From: UBA7239 sp035430165 | Lineage (GTDB): Bacteria; Pseudomonadota; Gammaproteobacteria; Pseudomonadales; UBA7239 | Assembly: GCA_035430165.1 (NCBI GenBank) | Contig: DAOMGE010000001.1 | Span: 122,962-186,961 of the forward strand | Length of the DNA stretch: 64,000 nt | Direction: 5' to 3' | Shown: in pieces, positions 28,073 to 38,600 of the stretch | Position numbering within the stretch: position 1 is the first letter of the stretch | Layout of the letters: every line of letters starts with the position of its first letter | Program-made: the position numbers and the translations under genes | Notes under the pieces: model-generated | The model's database searches: none | What the model was told of the DNA's origin: nothing | What the model saw: only the letters and a program-made list of their open reading frames with translations

Positions 28073-28097
28073 AAAAAGCCGCATGGCGGCTTTTTTT
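28071..28097. terminator. Bidirectional Rho-independent terminator
   Basis: GCCGC and GCGGC form a 5-bp stem with an ATG loop, flanked by seven A and seven T, so the stem extends by A-T pairs. It overlaps the yrdA stop codon and serves the convergent flavoprotein gene too. Confidence 0.9.
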
Positions 28098-28126
28098 ATG
28101 CTTGTGGAATGCCACAGACAAAATGG

Positions 28127-29830
28127 CTACTTGCCCATCACATCGTCCGCAGCGATATAGCCGAAAGCCATCGCAGGGCCGATGGTGGAACCGGCGCCGG
28201 CGTAGGTCGGGCCCATCAGTGCCGCGGAGTTGTTGCCGATAACATAGACACCCGGAATCACTTTGCCATCCTTGTCGAGTACGCGCGCTTTCTCGTCAGC
28301 ATTGAGGCCGCCTTTTGTACCAAGTTCGCCGGCATGCACTTTCACCGCGTAGAACGGGCCTTCAATCGGCATCAGGCACGGGTTCGGGTAACCGGTCTGG
28401 TCATCACCGTAGAAACGGTCGTACTCGTTGCCACCCTTGTCGTACTCGAGATCCTTGCCGGTCTTCGCGTACTCGTTCATGTTCGCTACGGTGGTTTTCA
28501 GGTTCGCCACATTCACACCGGTTTTCTGTGCCAGTTGCTCCAGTGTGTCGGCCTTGAAAATATAGCTGTCCCACAACTCGGGCGGTACGCGTTTGTCCGG
28601 CATCATCTCGCCGGGAAACACCGGGCCGCACGGATATTTCTCGCGGTAATCCTTGCCGAAAATCATCCAGCTCGGCACTGCCTGTGTGCCCTCGCGCTCA
28701 CGCTTGTACATATCCTGCACGACGGTGATATACGGTGCCGCCTCGTCGGTGTAGCGCTTGCCATTCATATCGACAAACGCACAACCCGGCAGTGATTTCT
28801 CGACGATCATCATGCGCGCCTGTTCTTCACCCGGCACGACTACGGTCGGTCCCCACCAGGCGTCATCCATGAACTTCACGTCGGCACCGATCGCCATGCC
28901 GGCGCGGTGCGCGTCGCCCGTGTTGCCGGGTGAACCGGCCGTCCACGAGGTGTGGGTAGGATTCGGCAGGTACTGCTCACGCATCTGCTGGTTCTTCTCG
29001 AAACCACCAGCACCGAGGATCACACCTTTCTTGGCGCGGATGCGGAACGGCTGGCCATTTTTCTCGGCAATCACACCCACAACCCGGCCTTCTTCGACCA
29101 CCAGTTCCTTCAAGCCGCAGTTCAGCCACAGCGGAATCCGGCGATCAAGCATGGATTTGCGCAGTGAACCGGCCACCGAGTTACCTAGCGTCAGGCGACG
29201 GCTGCGTTTCTTGAACTGGAGGCGATAACCAAAATCAAACAGCCACTGGAAAAACACCCTGGCAAAGACGCCCATCCAACCCGGCTCTTTCTTGAACACT
29301 GCACGGAATTCCATCGTTTCCATCGTGAAGATATTCCAGATCAGCGTCTGCGGGTGCTGGCCGCGCAGGTTTTCAAATTCCTTACCGAGTGCTGCCGCAT
29401 TGAAGGCTTTCGGATCGTGGCTACGGCCACCCTCCATATAGCCCGGCGCGCCGGGGTAGTAATCCGGATACAGCTCCAGCGATTCAAAACGCATGGCGGT
29501 CTTTTCATGCAGCCACTTGATCATCTCCGGGGCTTTCTCAACATAGGCGCGGATGCGCGCGTCCGGCACCGTGTCACCGATCAGGTGCTTGAGGTAGCTG
29601 AAGCCTTTTTCAGCGCTGTCTTTCAGGCCTTTCGCTGCCATCAGATGGCTGTTTGGCACCCAGATCACGCCGCCGCTCATGGCTGTGTTGCCACCGTATT
29701 TGTCGGTTTTCTCGATCACCAACGTATCGCCGCCGTTATCGTGGGCGCGAATCGCTGCCACCATGGCGCCACCACCGGAGCCGACCACCAGCACGTCGAC
29801 TGTGTGATCCCATTTGATTGCGTCTGCCAT
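28127..29830 (-). CDS. FAD-dependent dehydrogenase, 3-ketosteroid-delta-1-dehydrogenase-like
   Basis: This 567-residue flavoprotein belongs to the fumarate reductase/KstD superfamily. DVLVVGSGGGAMVAAI at residues ~12-27 is the FAD dinucleotide motif, and KYGGNTAMSGGVIWVP follows as in KstD enzymes. Near the C-terminus GVYVIGNNSAALMGPTYAGAGSTIGPAMAFGY is the conserved FAD-binding C-motif. KstD proteins introduce the 1,2 double bond into 3-ketosteroids. Many relatives act on other cyclic or unsaturated ketones, so the substrate is open. It is monocistronic between the terminator at 28071 and the radical SAM gene. Confidence 0.82.
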   Translation of the reverse strand: MADAIKWDHTVDVLVVGSGGGAMVAAIRAHDNGGDTLVIEKTDKYGGNTAMSGGVIWVPNSHLMAAKGLKDSAEKGFSYLKHLIGDTVPDARIRAYVEKAPEMIKWLHEKTAMRFESLELYPDYYPGAPGYMEGGRSHDPKAFNAAALGKEFENLRGQHPQTLIWNIFTMETMEFRAVFKKEPGWMGVFARVFFQWLFDFGYRLQFKKRSRRLTLGNSVAGSLRKSMLDRRIPLWLNCGLKELVVEEGRVVGVIAEKNGQPFRIRAKKGVILGAGGFEKNQQMREQYLPNPTHTSWTAGSPGNTGDAHRAGMAIGADVKFMDDAWWGPTVVVPGEEQARMMIVEKSLPGCAFVDMNGKRYTDEAAPYITVVQDMYKREREGTQAVPSWMIFGKDYREKYPCGPVFPGEMMPDKRVPPELWDSYIFKADTLEQLAQKTGVNVANLKTTVANMNEYAKTGKDLEYDKGGNEYDRFYGDDQTGYPNPCLMPIEGPFYAVKVHAGELGTKGGLNADEKARVLDKDGKVIPGVYVIGNNSAALMGPTYAGAGSTIGPAMAFGYIAADDVMGK

Positions 29831-29926
29831 AGCTAACCTCCATTGAATATCGATGACCGGAAACGGGCGCTAGTCTAGGGGATTTGGCCCCTTGCCTCCA
29901 CTGCAACTATATTCCCGCCCGGTGTG

Positions 29927-29952
29927 GCCTAGCCCGGATTTATCCGCTAGGC
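29927..29952. repeat. REP-like imperfect palindrome upstream of the radical SAM gene
   Basis: GCCTAGC and GCTAGGC pair around an inner GGAT/ATCC stem with a 2-nt bulge, giving a strong hairpin. It lies in the 126-bp divergent gap, immediately before the first possible start of the radical SAM gene. It could be a REP element or a leader hairpin. Confidence 0.5.
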
Positions 29953-29956
29953 TGCT

Positions 29957-31003
29957 ATGACATTCGCCAACGCCTTGATAATCATCAACATGTCCACACA
30001 CATTATGGGTGTTGCCGTACCCGCACCGAATACTGACAGGAAGCTGAAGACCGGATCGCAAAACCGCATCGGCGTGGACATCGAGTGGACCAACCGCTGC
30101 AACGCCACCTGCTCGTTCTGTCCGCGTGACAAGATGCCGGCGCAGGGCATGATGAAGTTCGATGTCTTCAAGCAAGTGTTGAAGCGCTGCAAGGAAATGC
30201 CGATCCTGCCGGTCGCCAAGGCCTGCGGCACGGGCGAGCCGCTGATCCACCCGCAATCGATTGAATACGTCCGCTATGCCACCGAGCAGGGTTTCGATTT
30301 CAACATCACCACCAACGCCTCGCTGCTGACACCGGAAAAGTCGAAAGCCTTGTTTGACGCCGGCCTGAGCCAGCTCAACCTCAGTGTCAGCGCCACCGGC
30401 CAGCTGTACAACCAGATCTACAATCTCGAATTCGATACTGTGCGGCGCAATATCGAAGCGGCCGTGCAACAGAATCCCGGCAGCTGCAAGATCATGCTGA
30501 CCATCGTCGAATTTGAAGACAATCTCGGCCAGGTTGAGGAACTGAAAGCGTACTGGCGCAATCTCGGCATCAAGCGCTTCAACATCAACAAAGTTCACAA
30601 TCGCGGCGGCTATGCCGAGCAATATTGCCAGGATGCCTTTAATACCGATTACGAAGCGGAAGCGCTGCAGATTCTCGCCGATAACCAGATGTCGCACCTG
30701 TGCATGGTGCCGTATATTTTTGTGATGATCGGCTGGGATGGACAATACTATCTCTGCTGCCACGACTGGAAAAAACGCCACCCGATGGGCAGTGTGTTTG
30801 ATTTATCCATCGAAGAAGTCGAATACCGCAAACTCGCCGCCACGCGCGATCGCTCGCCGTGCAAGACCTGTGCGGCGGATCCGGTCAACCAGATACGCAT
30901 GGCATTGATTGCTACCAGCAAGGATGGCGCACCGCCGGAATTACTGCAGGAAACCATCGACAAGATCAAACCTGACCAGCAATTCATGCACAACTTTGAC
31001 TGA
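29957..31003 (+). CDS. Radical SAM protein with SPASM-type C-terminal domain, function unknown
   Basis: A 348-residue protein. WTNRCNATCSFCPRDKMP supplies the CxxxCxxC cluster that binds the catalytic [4Fe-4S] and SAM. The C-terminal part has further Cys (YLCCHDW, then CKTCAADP), typical of SPASM or twitch auxiliary clusters. Such enzymes modify peptides, sugars or cofactors through radical chemistry. No precursor peptide or partner was found nearby. The start is uncertain: ATGs at 29957 and 29990 both lack a clear Shine-Dalgarno. A divergent KstD-like gene lies upstream and rep downstream. Confidence 0.8.
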   Translation: MTFANALIIINMSTHIMGVAVPAPNTDRKLKTGSQNRIGVDIEWTNRCNATCSFCPRDKMPAQGMMKFDVFKQVLKRCKEMPILPVAKACGTGEPLIHPQSIEYVRYATEQGFDFNITTNASLLTPEKSKALFDAGLSQLNLSVSATGQLYNQIYNLEFDTVRRNIEAAVQQNPGSCKIMLTIVEFEDNLGQVEELKAYWRNLGIKRFNINKVHNRGGYAEQYCQDAFNTDYEAEALQILADNQMSHLCMVPYIFVMIGWDGQYYLCCHDWKKRHPMGSVFDLSIEEVEYRKLAATRDRSPCKTCAADPVNQIRMALIATSKDGAPPELLQETIDKIKPDQQFMHNFD

Positions 31004-31045
31004 TTTTCCATCCGTCTGACAAAACACACTGATCCCAGAACACAC

Positions 31046-31054
31046 TGCTAGAAT
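31046..31054 (+). promoter_or_regulatory. Extended -10 promoter upstream of rep
   Basis: TGCTAGAAT is an extended -10 element (TGn plus TAGAAT) 28 bp before the rep start. No good -35 box is present at 16-18 bp, as is usual for extended -10 promoters. Transcription would start near 31061. Confidence 0.5.
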
Positions 31055-31081
31055 GCGCACCCGTTTTATTGCCAGCCAGTC

Positions 31082-33121
31082 ATGAGCACGCCATCCGGTC
31101 TGAATCCACGCCAACGCGAAGCCGTGCGGTATATCGACGGCCCCTTGCTCGTGCTCGCTGGCGCTGGCAGTGGCAAGACGCGCGTCATCACCGAAAAAAT
31201 TTCCTACCTGATTCGCGAATGCGGCATGAAGGCACAGCACATTGCCGCTGTCACATTTACCAATAAAGCCGCGCGTGAAATGAAAGAGCGTGTCGGCAAA
31301 TTGCTAGGCAGTGAAGCACGCGGTTTGCAGGTTTCCACATTTCACTCACTCGGTCTCGATATTATTCGCCGCGAATTATCCGCGCTCGGTTACAAAAGCG
31401 GCTTCTCGATTTTTGACCAGCAGGATGCACAGACACTGATTCGCGAACTACTGCTGAAAAGCGGCGATGTCGATAGTGATTATATCGATCTCGCGCAAAG
31501 CAGTATTTCCAACTGGAAAAACGATTTGCAAACACCGGAGGCGTTGATCAGCCGCGCCAGCACGCCGGGCGAACTGAATCTCGCGGTTTTATACGAACGT
31601 TACCAGCGTTCATTGAAAGCCTATAACGCCGTGGATTTTGATGACCTGATTTTGTTGCCGGTGCAATTGTTTGACTCACAGCCAGAGGTGCTGGCGCGTT
31701 GGCATAAACGCATTCGCTATTTGCTGGTTGATGAGTATCAGGACACCAACTCCGGCCAGTACAAACTGGTGCAACAACTGGTCGGCAATCGCAGCGGATT
31801 AACGGTAGTCGGTGATGACGATCAATCGATTTATGCCTGGCGCGGCGCGCGACCGGAAAACCTGTCGCAACTGAAACATGATTTCCGCGAACTGAAACTG
31901 ATCAAGCTGGAACAGAATTACCGTTCCTGCGGCCGCATCCTCAAAGCTGCCAACCAGTTGATCGCCAACAACCCGCACGAATTTGAAAAGCAGTTGTGGA
32001 GCGAGCTGGGTTTCGGCGATCCGATACGCGTGTTGCATTGCGCCAACGAAGAAGCAGAAGCCGAGCGCGTTGCCACAGAAATTCTGGCGCAGCGTTTGCA
32101 GCGCCGTGAATATTTCCGCGACTTTGCCGTGCTGTATCGCAGCAACCATCAGGCACGCCTGCTGGAAGTGCACCTGCAACAGTTACAGATCCCGTACAAC
32201 ATAACGGGTGGCACCTCGTTTTTTGCGCGCGCAGAAATCAAGGACATCATGGCGTATTTGCGTTTGCTGGTGAATCCGGAAGACGACAACGCTTTCCTGC
32301 GCATCATCAATGTGCCGCGCCGGAAGATAGGCCCCGGCACGCTGGAAAAACTCGGCTTGTATGCACAGAACCGCGACAACAGTCTGTTCAATGTGATTGG
32401 CGAAATCGGTATCGAATCCGTGATCACCGGCGAGTCGTTGCAGCACTTGCGGCATTTTGCGCACTGGCTGGAAAAAATCCGTAAACGCTGCGCATCCGAA
32501 AATCCGATAGAAGTCATCAATGAAATGATTGACGACATCGGTTACGAGGCCTGGCTGCACCAGAATGCCTCGAACGCGAACATTGCCGAGCGCCGCATGG
32601 AGAATGTTCGCTATCTGGTGGATACGCTCGGACGTTCATTGAAGATCAGCGAGGACGATGACACCGACAGCGCGCGTGACAACAATGATTATCTGGATGA
32701 TGCCATCAAGAAACTGATCCTGCGCGATTTGCTCGAACGCAACGAAGAAGAGGAAGACCTGGATCGCGTGCAATTATTAACACTGCACGCCGCCAAGGGT
32801 CTCGAATTCCCGCACGTATTTATTCTGGGCTGGGAAGAAGAATTGCTGCCGCATCGCAACAGCATCGAGGGCAACCAGATTGAAGAAGAACGCCGCCTCG
32901 CCTACGTCGGCATCACGCGCGCGCAGCGAACCCTCACGCTGACACTCGCACAGAAACGCAAACAGTACGGACAAGTGAGCGAACCCACGCCCAGCCGTTT
33001 CCTCGACGAATTACCAGCAGACGATTTGCAGCGCGAAGGCGGTGGTCATGCGCTGTCACCCGAGCAACAAGAAAAGAAAGCGCGCGACACTATGGCCAGT
33101 CTGAAAAGCCTGTTTGATTAA
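31082..33121 (+). CDS. rep: ATP-dependent DNA helicase Rep
   Basis: A 679-residue UvrD/Rep superfamily 1A helicase. LNPRQREAVRYIDGPLLVLAGAGSGKTRVITEKI contains the Q motif and Walker A. LLVDEYQDTN is motif II, GDDDQSIYAWRGA motif III, and LLTLHAAKGLEFPHVFI motif V. Similarity to Rep is stronger than to UvrD in the N-terminal 100 residues (HIAAVTFTNKAAREMKERV, FHSLGLDIIRRE). It moves 3' to 5' on single-stranded DNA and clears proteins ahead of the replication fork. The downstream convergent gene begins 32 bp after its stop without an obvious terminator. Confidence 0.96.
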   Translation: MSTPSGLNPRQREAVRYIDGPLLVLAGAGSGKTRVITEKISYLIRECGMKAQHIAAVTFTNKAAREMKERVGKLLGSEARGLQVSTFHSLGLDIIRRELSALGYKSGFSIFDQQDAQTLIRELLLKSGDVDSDYIDLAQSSISNWKNDLQTPEALISRASTPGELNLAVLYERYQRSLKAYNAVDFDDLILLPVQLFDSQPEVLARWHKRIRYLLVDEYQDTNSGQYKLVQQLVGNRSGLTVVGDDDQSIYAWRGARPENLSQLKHDFRELKLIKLEQNYRSCGRILKAANQLIANNPHEFEKQLWSELGFGDPIRVLHCANEEAEAERVATEILAQRLQRREYFRDFAVLYRSNHQARLLEVHLQQLQIPYNITGGTSFFARAEIKDIMAYLRLLVNPEDDNAFLRIINVPRRKIGPGTLEKLGLYAQNRDNSLFNVIGEIGIESVITGESLQHLRHFAHWLEKIRKRCASENPIEVINEMIDDIGYEAWLHQNASNANIAERRMENVRYLVDTLGRSLKISEDDDTDSARDNNDYLDDAIKKLILRDLLERNEEEEDLDRVQLLTLHAAKGLEFPHVFILGWEEELLPHRNSIEGNQIEEERRLAYVGITRAQRTLTLTLAQKRKQYGQVSEPTPSRFLDELPADDLQREGGGHALSPEQQEKKARDTMASLKSLFD

Positions 33122-33153
33122 CAGCGACATAAAGTTTTGGCATAGTTATGACC

Positions 33154-35424
33154 TTATTGCGCATTAATCCGCTCGCCAATAGCTGAGCCACGGAAATTGC
33201 TATTCATCGGCAACAGCTTTTCGGTGTTGATCGCAGCATTCAACGAATCGGCATCGATGTAATCTGGTATACCGTCATTATCATCATCAGGATCAGCGTT
33301 GTTGCCAATACCATCGTTGTCGGTATCGCCATACAGCCCAGGCACAACTTGTGGTGTGGTTTTTGACACCACAGTGTTATCGCCCAGTTGCCCATAGGTA
33401 TTATTTCCCCAGCATTTGACACTGCCGGATGTTGTCAGGCTGCACGTATGGTCATAACCGGGAGCAATCACCATGCTGTCATTGCCGATGCCATTCACTG
33501 CTACGGGTACATTGCTGTTACTGGTAAGGCCATTGCCGAGCTGCCCGTTGTTGTTGTATCCCCAACACCTGGCACTACCGTCCGCCAGCACTGCGCAACT
33601 GTGGTAATAGCCGATGCCGAAACCGGTGACACCACTGGTGAGACCGCTGACATCCACCGGCGTAGTGATTGTCACCGTCGCGGTGCCGTTACCGACTTCA
33701 CCAGACCCGTTGTGGCCCCAACACTTCAAACCACCGGTTACCGTGCTTGCGCAAGAAGTGACATAGCCATTATCAATCGCCGCCACACCACTGCCCAGCC
33801 CTGACACATCGGTCGGCGACAACTGGCCAACCGTACCACCATCACCGATTTCACCCCAGGCACCGTAGCCCCAGCATTTGACCGCGCCGCCCATCATCAG
33901 CGCACAGTGATGTGCACCACCAGCAGTAATCGCCAACACACCGGTCAAGCCCGGCACATCCACCGGTACGACACTCGGGGTTGATATCGCGCCCCAGCAT
34001 TTCACCGTACCACCCGTCATCAAGGCACAGGTGTGGGATTCACCCACCGCGACCGCAGCCACGCCGCTGTCGAGACCCACGACATCAACCGGCGCATTGC
34101 GATGGGTTTTTGTGCCATCGCCCAGCTGGCCATTGCCGTTATTACCCCAACATTTCAGGCCGCCCGCCTCTGTCACTGCACAGGCACCCACAATGCCGAC
34201 GCTGATCGATTGGACCCCGCTGGTCAGCCCGACTACATCCACTGGCCGGTATTGCGGGCTGTTACCGCCATAACCCAGATCGCCGTAGTCGTTGTGCCCC
34301 CAACATTTGGCGCCACCTGCCGCAGTGAGGATGCAGGAAAACTGGTAGCCCGCTGCCAATTGCACCACCTTGTCAGCACGAACCGGCAAGACATCACAGG
34401 CATCACCCTGCACATCGCCGTCGGTATTTTTCTGGTCCGGATTGGGCAGCAGCGTGCAATTGTCCTGAGCATTCGCAACGCCATCTCCGTCGATATCCGG
34501 ATCGCACGCATTGCCGGTGCCATCCCCATCACTGTCGAGCTGATCCGGATTACTGGTAGCAGGGCAATTATCAAGTTGCAATCCGGAACCGGTCTGGCAA
34601 GCAACATCGCAGCCCGTTGTCCATCGGTCGGGAAAGCCATCCGCATCCGCATCCACGGAAGCGGCAGGGTTCAACGGCCAGCGATCATTGCCATCCGGTG
34701 CGCCATCATTGTCATCATCCGAATCACAGGCATTGCCTTGTGCATCACCATCTGTATTGAGTTGATCGGCATTTGAATTCAATGGACAGTTATCTGCGCC
34801 GTCCAGCACACCGTCATTGTCACTGTCCGGGTCACACACATCACCCAGCCCGTCCTGATCGACGTCAAGCTGATCGGCATTGGGCACCGCTGGGCAGTTA
34901 TCCGTCACGGTTGTAATGCTCACATCGTCGATATAAGGCTGACCGAAGCTGGTCGGCGAGGATATGGTCCACTTGAAAACATGCGCACCCGCGCTGACCA
35001 GAAAACTGGATTGCGTATAGGAATACTTGTTTGCCCCAAAATAGCCTACCTGAACATTATCGACATAGAACGGTACAGTAGTACCGGAGTTACTAGAGGA
35101 TTTGGCCCAGAAACTGATCCTGGATGCCTGGGGCAACGTATAAGCTAATGTCATTACCGGAGGAAACCGGCACTGAATTATGCCCATGGTACAAGCAGTG
35201 GCCACATAAGAAGGGGTGCGGGCGGCTGCATCGTTCACTCTGCTCCATTGGCCAAAAGACCAGCCGGCATCTGCCGTATCAAAAGAAGTTGAATAAATTG
35301 TTACACCACCTACGTCATCAATACCGTCACCATCGGTATCAACCGCCCAGACAGAAGCACTGAGCAAGCAGCACAAGCCCATCATGCAACGTAAGAAAAT
35401 AACCGGAACGTCAATTTTTTTCAT
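33154..35424 (-). CDS. Secreted protein with thrombospondin-3 repeats and a seven-repeat RCC1-type propeller
   Basis: The protein is 756 residues from the ATG at 35424, which has AAGGGG upstream. It has a signal peptide ending near SVWA and a beta-sandwich region (~40-170) with AGAHVFKWTI. Calcium-binding thrombospondin type 3 repeats (about 174-345) read DxDxDGxxD with DNCP units. Seven RCC1-type repeats follow (about 352-697), each with a Cys 9 residues before a KCWG or RCWG motif, so each blade probably carries a disulfide. The third repeat is shortened. Another TSP3 stretch and a tail shared with the protein at 39880-42132 end it. An adhesive or structural surface role is inferred; the biological function is unknown. 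Confidence 0.75.
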   Translation of the reverse strand: MKKIDVPVIFLRCMMGLCCLLSASVWAVDTDGDGIDDVGGVTIYSTSFDTADAGWSFGQWSRVNDAAARTPSYVATACTMGIIQCRFPPVMTLAYTLPQASRISFWAKSSSNSGTTVPFYVDNVQVGYFGANKYSYTQSSFLVSAGAHVFKWTISSPTSFGQPYIDDVSITTVTDNCPAVPNADQLDVDQDGLGDVCDPDSDNDGVLDGADNCPLNSNADQLNTDGDAQGNACDSDDDNDGAPDGNDRWPLNPAASVDADADGFPDRWTTGCDVACQTGSGLQLDNCPATSNPDQLDSDGDGTGNACDPDIDGDGVANAQDNCTLLPNPDQKNTDGDVQGDACDVLPVRADKVVQLAAGYQFSCILTAAGGAKCWGHNDYGDLGYGGNSPQYRPVDVVGLTSGVQSISVGIVGACAVTEAGGLKCWGNNGNGQLGDGTKTHRNAPVDVVGLDSGVAAVAVGESHTCALMTGGTVKCWGAISTPSVVPVDVPGLTGVLAITAGGAHHCALMMGGAVKCWGYGAWGEIGDGGTVGQLSPTDVSGLGSGVAAIDNGYVTSCASTVTGGLKCWGHNGSGEVGNGTATVTITTPVDVSGLTSGVTGFGIGYYHSCAVLADGSARCWGYNNNGQLGNGLTSNSNVPVAVNGIGNDSMVIAPGYDHTCSLTTSGSVKCWGNNTYGQLGDNTVVSKTTPQVVPGLYGDTDNDGIGNNADPDDDNDGIPDYIDADSLNAAINTEKLLPMNSNFRGSAIGERINAQ
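33334..34371 (-). repeat. Seven tandem RCC1-type coding repeats
   Basis: Each ~50-codon unit contains the pattern C-x9-C-W-G followed by GxLGxG-like turns. Seven units were counted from the KCWG/RCWG motifs. This fits one seven-bladed beta-propeller. Confidence 0.75.
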
Positions 35425-35572
35425 TGTGAACCCCTTGGATAACAATCCTGTTGTCTGCGGGGAGAAAGCATGGCGCTACAGCCGGACGCCGCCGAACGAA
35501 GCTGCCAAACTCCTTGCCGTGTCAGGCTATCATCAATCCGGTGACTCGGGATAGTCTTCCGAAATGGCGAAA

Positions 35573-35646
35573 AAGGAAAAAGGTGCCGGAGGGATTATTT
35601 TTTGAGCAACTGATCATTTTTAAATCCCTCCGGCACCTTTTTCCTT
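35573..35646. repeat. Perfect 24-bp inverted repeat with 26-nt loop (REP-like; possible bidirectional terminator)
   Basis: The left arm at 35573-35596 is the exact reverse complement of 35623-35646. The arm core is AAAAAGGTGCCGGAGGGATT, and the loop contains TGATCA. The right arm ends at the stop codon of the 1382-residue membrane protein gene. A near-identical arm recurs at 63952-63977. It could terminate transcription, but the extra copy suggests a mobile palindromic element. The remaining bases of the 35425-35645 gap hold no coding sequence I can support. Confidence 0.8.
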
Positions 35647-38600
35647 CAGACATTCTCATCCAGCGACAATTGTGGTTCTGCTTTTCCACGCCACAATTCG
35701 CCGCTGCTGAAACTGTTCCAGCCCCAGCGACACCAGTCGAGCAGGGCAAACGCCAGCCACAATGACCACGCCAGCATCACGCCGCGGTACATCCACATCG
35801 GCAATGACAACGCCCATGCCGTTGGCAGCCCGACGGCGGTGCGATCTTGAAACCAGTTCAGCGACTGCGCGGTGGACTGGTTGCCGATCACTTGCATATC
35901 CGGTGATGACAACAGGCTCATCGGGATCGTGCCCAGCAAACAACTGATCATGGCCAGCGTCAGTAACACCAGCAGCACCTGCATGGCATTGAAACGTGAA
36001 CGCGTGAGTTGGGCAGTCTGCAGGTTGCTGCGCTTGGCCAGCACCACAAACCACGCCACCACCAGCAAACTGCCCACGGCATTGACGGTACTCATGCCGA
36101 GGCCCAGCAGTACCCACTGCCAGGTTTTTACCGGTGCCAGTTGCAGGCGACCCAACACCAGCGCCACCAGCAGCATCACCACCAGCACACCCCAGAACAA
36201 CAGGGCTGGCCCCATCATCGGCCCGCCCGCTGCCAGTAACCACCGCCCTTCCGGCAAATGCAAACGCAAGCTGATATTGCTGACCGGTTCGTCCAGCTGC
36301 GGCTGCGGCAACACAGTGCGTGCGGCCATCGCCACATCCTGTCGCCAGCGGATATCGATCTGTTGCACACCGGGATGCAGCGGCAGGCGCAACGTGCCAT
36401 CACTGGCCGGGTTGCCCTGCTCTTTGCCATCGATCATGACCTTTTGCAGGTTGCTGCCCGCCGGCAGTTGCAAGGGCAAATCGGCGCCCTGGCTACTGCG
36501 CACTTGCAGGCGCAACACGGCATCCGCCGCCCGGATACCCGGACTGTAATCCAGCTGTGCCGACTCGATGGTGCGGGTGCTACCTTCCAGCGGCGACGGG
36601 CGCGAAATCCCCAGTTGCAGGCTTTCGCCCGGCCACGGCTGCCAGACCGGCATCGCATCTACTTGCGCGCCCTGTCTGACTGGCGGCAAGCCTTCGGTGT
36701 CCACGTGCCAGACCGGCGCGACGTCCAGCACCCACCGCTCTACCCAGGGCTGGCCTTCCGCTGCTTTCAACGCCAGTTGCTCCGTCTGCTTCAGGGAAGA
36801 CACCCAGCTGAACGCTGACTGGTCGGCGCTCATCACCACTGGCACCTTGCTGTCTTTGACCTCGATACCGGGCGTCAGCACCGCCTCACCCGGCAACAGG
36901 TTCACTGCGGTGGTGATCGCGCCGTACTGCGGCGCCACACGCTCGATGACCGTTTGCACCTGCCAGTCCAGACCCAGCACCAGCGTGCGCGTCACCTTCA
37001 GGAATACCGGTGCCGGATCCGGCAGCAGCTGCACCTTCTCTGCTTCCACTGGATCAGCAACCACGGGTTTGTCGCGGGTCAGCTGCAAGCTGCGTCCGGG
37101 CACACCGCCATCCACCAGACCGGACACCTGCCAATCCGTGGCTGTCACGGCCAGATTGTGTACATCCATGGCAAAGGGCAGCGTGAGCGCATCCGCAACC
37201 GGCGCACCTTCCATCACAACGCGGTGTGAACCCGCCGTCACCACCACCCACAACAAGCCGCTATCGTCCCGCCGCAAACTGCTGGCGGTTTGGCTGTCGA
37301 TCAGCACCGAGCGAGGCTGCCACTGGTTGCGGCCCGATGGCAAGGGCACGGCCACCGTCTCCTGGGCATCGATCTGCAAATCGATGCGCACCGCGCGGTC
37401 ATCCACCGCGATCTGGCCCTTGTTCAAGCTGGCACACTGCGGCTCACAATCCGGCAGGCGCAACAGGCGCTTTTCCAGCTCTTCCAGCATGGCCTTGTCG
37501 GGAATCTCGGCGCGTGCCGCTGACGGCGGCAACAAAAATACAGCCGCCAGTACGAACGACAGGACCGGGGCCGCAGGCACCGGCGACGATTGCAGCCGCC
37601 ACGCCAGCAAGGGGTTTGCCGCCCGCAATAACAGCGCCACAAAACCGCCAGCCAATGCCACCGACAAGGCATTCCACAACCGGTGCAGGAACGGGGACAA
37701 CAGGTACAACTGCAGGGATTGCTGTTGCGTCACCGGCCCACTCCACTGCAACTGCACACGCTGCCACTGCCAGGCCGGCTCGCCGGGCCCAGTTTGTACC
37801 TTGGCGTTGCTGTCGTAGCCTGTAGGTAATTTTTCGCGCTTGGCCTTGGCCGGGCGCACGGCATAGCTGGCAGGTGCGGTAGGCGCATTGGCCACCTTGT
37901 CTTCCAGTGCGCCTTCTGCAGTGCGGGTACGGATTTCATCAACCTCGGCATTCGCTTGCAACGGCTCCGCCACCTCCTTCTCGGCAGGCACTGCAGAGGC
38001 TGCCACCTCCACCGGCACGTGACCCTGAATGGCGGCATAGGCTCCCAGCTCCAGCTGCGGATACAAGCCCTTGCGCACCTGATCGACAGAAAATTGCAGC
38101 AGCTGCAACACCAGCAATAACAGCCCCAGCATCAAATAGACCGACACCAGTTTGTGCAACTTGCCTGTAGGCAGGACGCGCAACAGCGTCAGTGCCACCA
38201 GCGCGTTCAGCCACAGGAAAATCGGTGCCTTGTCGCTGTGGTAGGTCAGCACCAGCGTCAGCAAGGCCACCAGACCGGCCTGCCAACCCAGCAGACGCGA
38301 CGTGCCTGCCGCCACGATCAGCACCAGAAAGATGGCCCACAAATTCCAGCGCGCCAGCCACGACAGCTGCACCTTGTCCACGCCACCGGCATGCAACAGC
38401 ATCCAGCCGGGCGGCAAGTGCAAAGTGGCCGAAGCATGCGCAACGTCCTGCTGCCAGGCGGTTGCCGGCAGTGCGGTGTGTCTTTCAATACGACTCATGC
38501 TGCTCAGGCTGAGCGCACCGGGGCGCAATTCGATGCCCGCCGCTTCCCCGTCGCGGCGCGTGATCAGCCTGGGTTCGCCGTTAACATCGACCCGGCCCAG

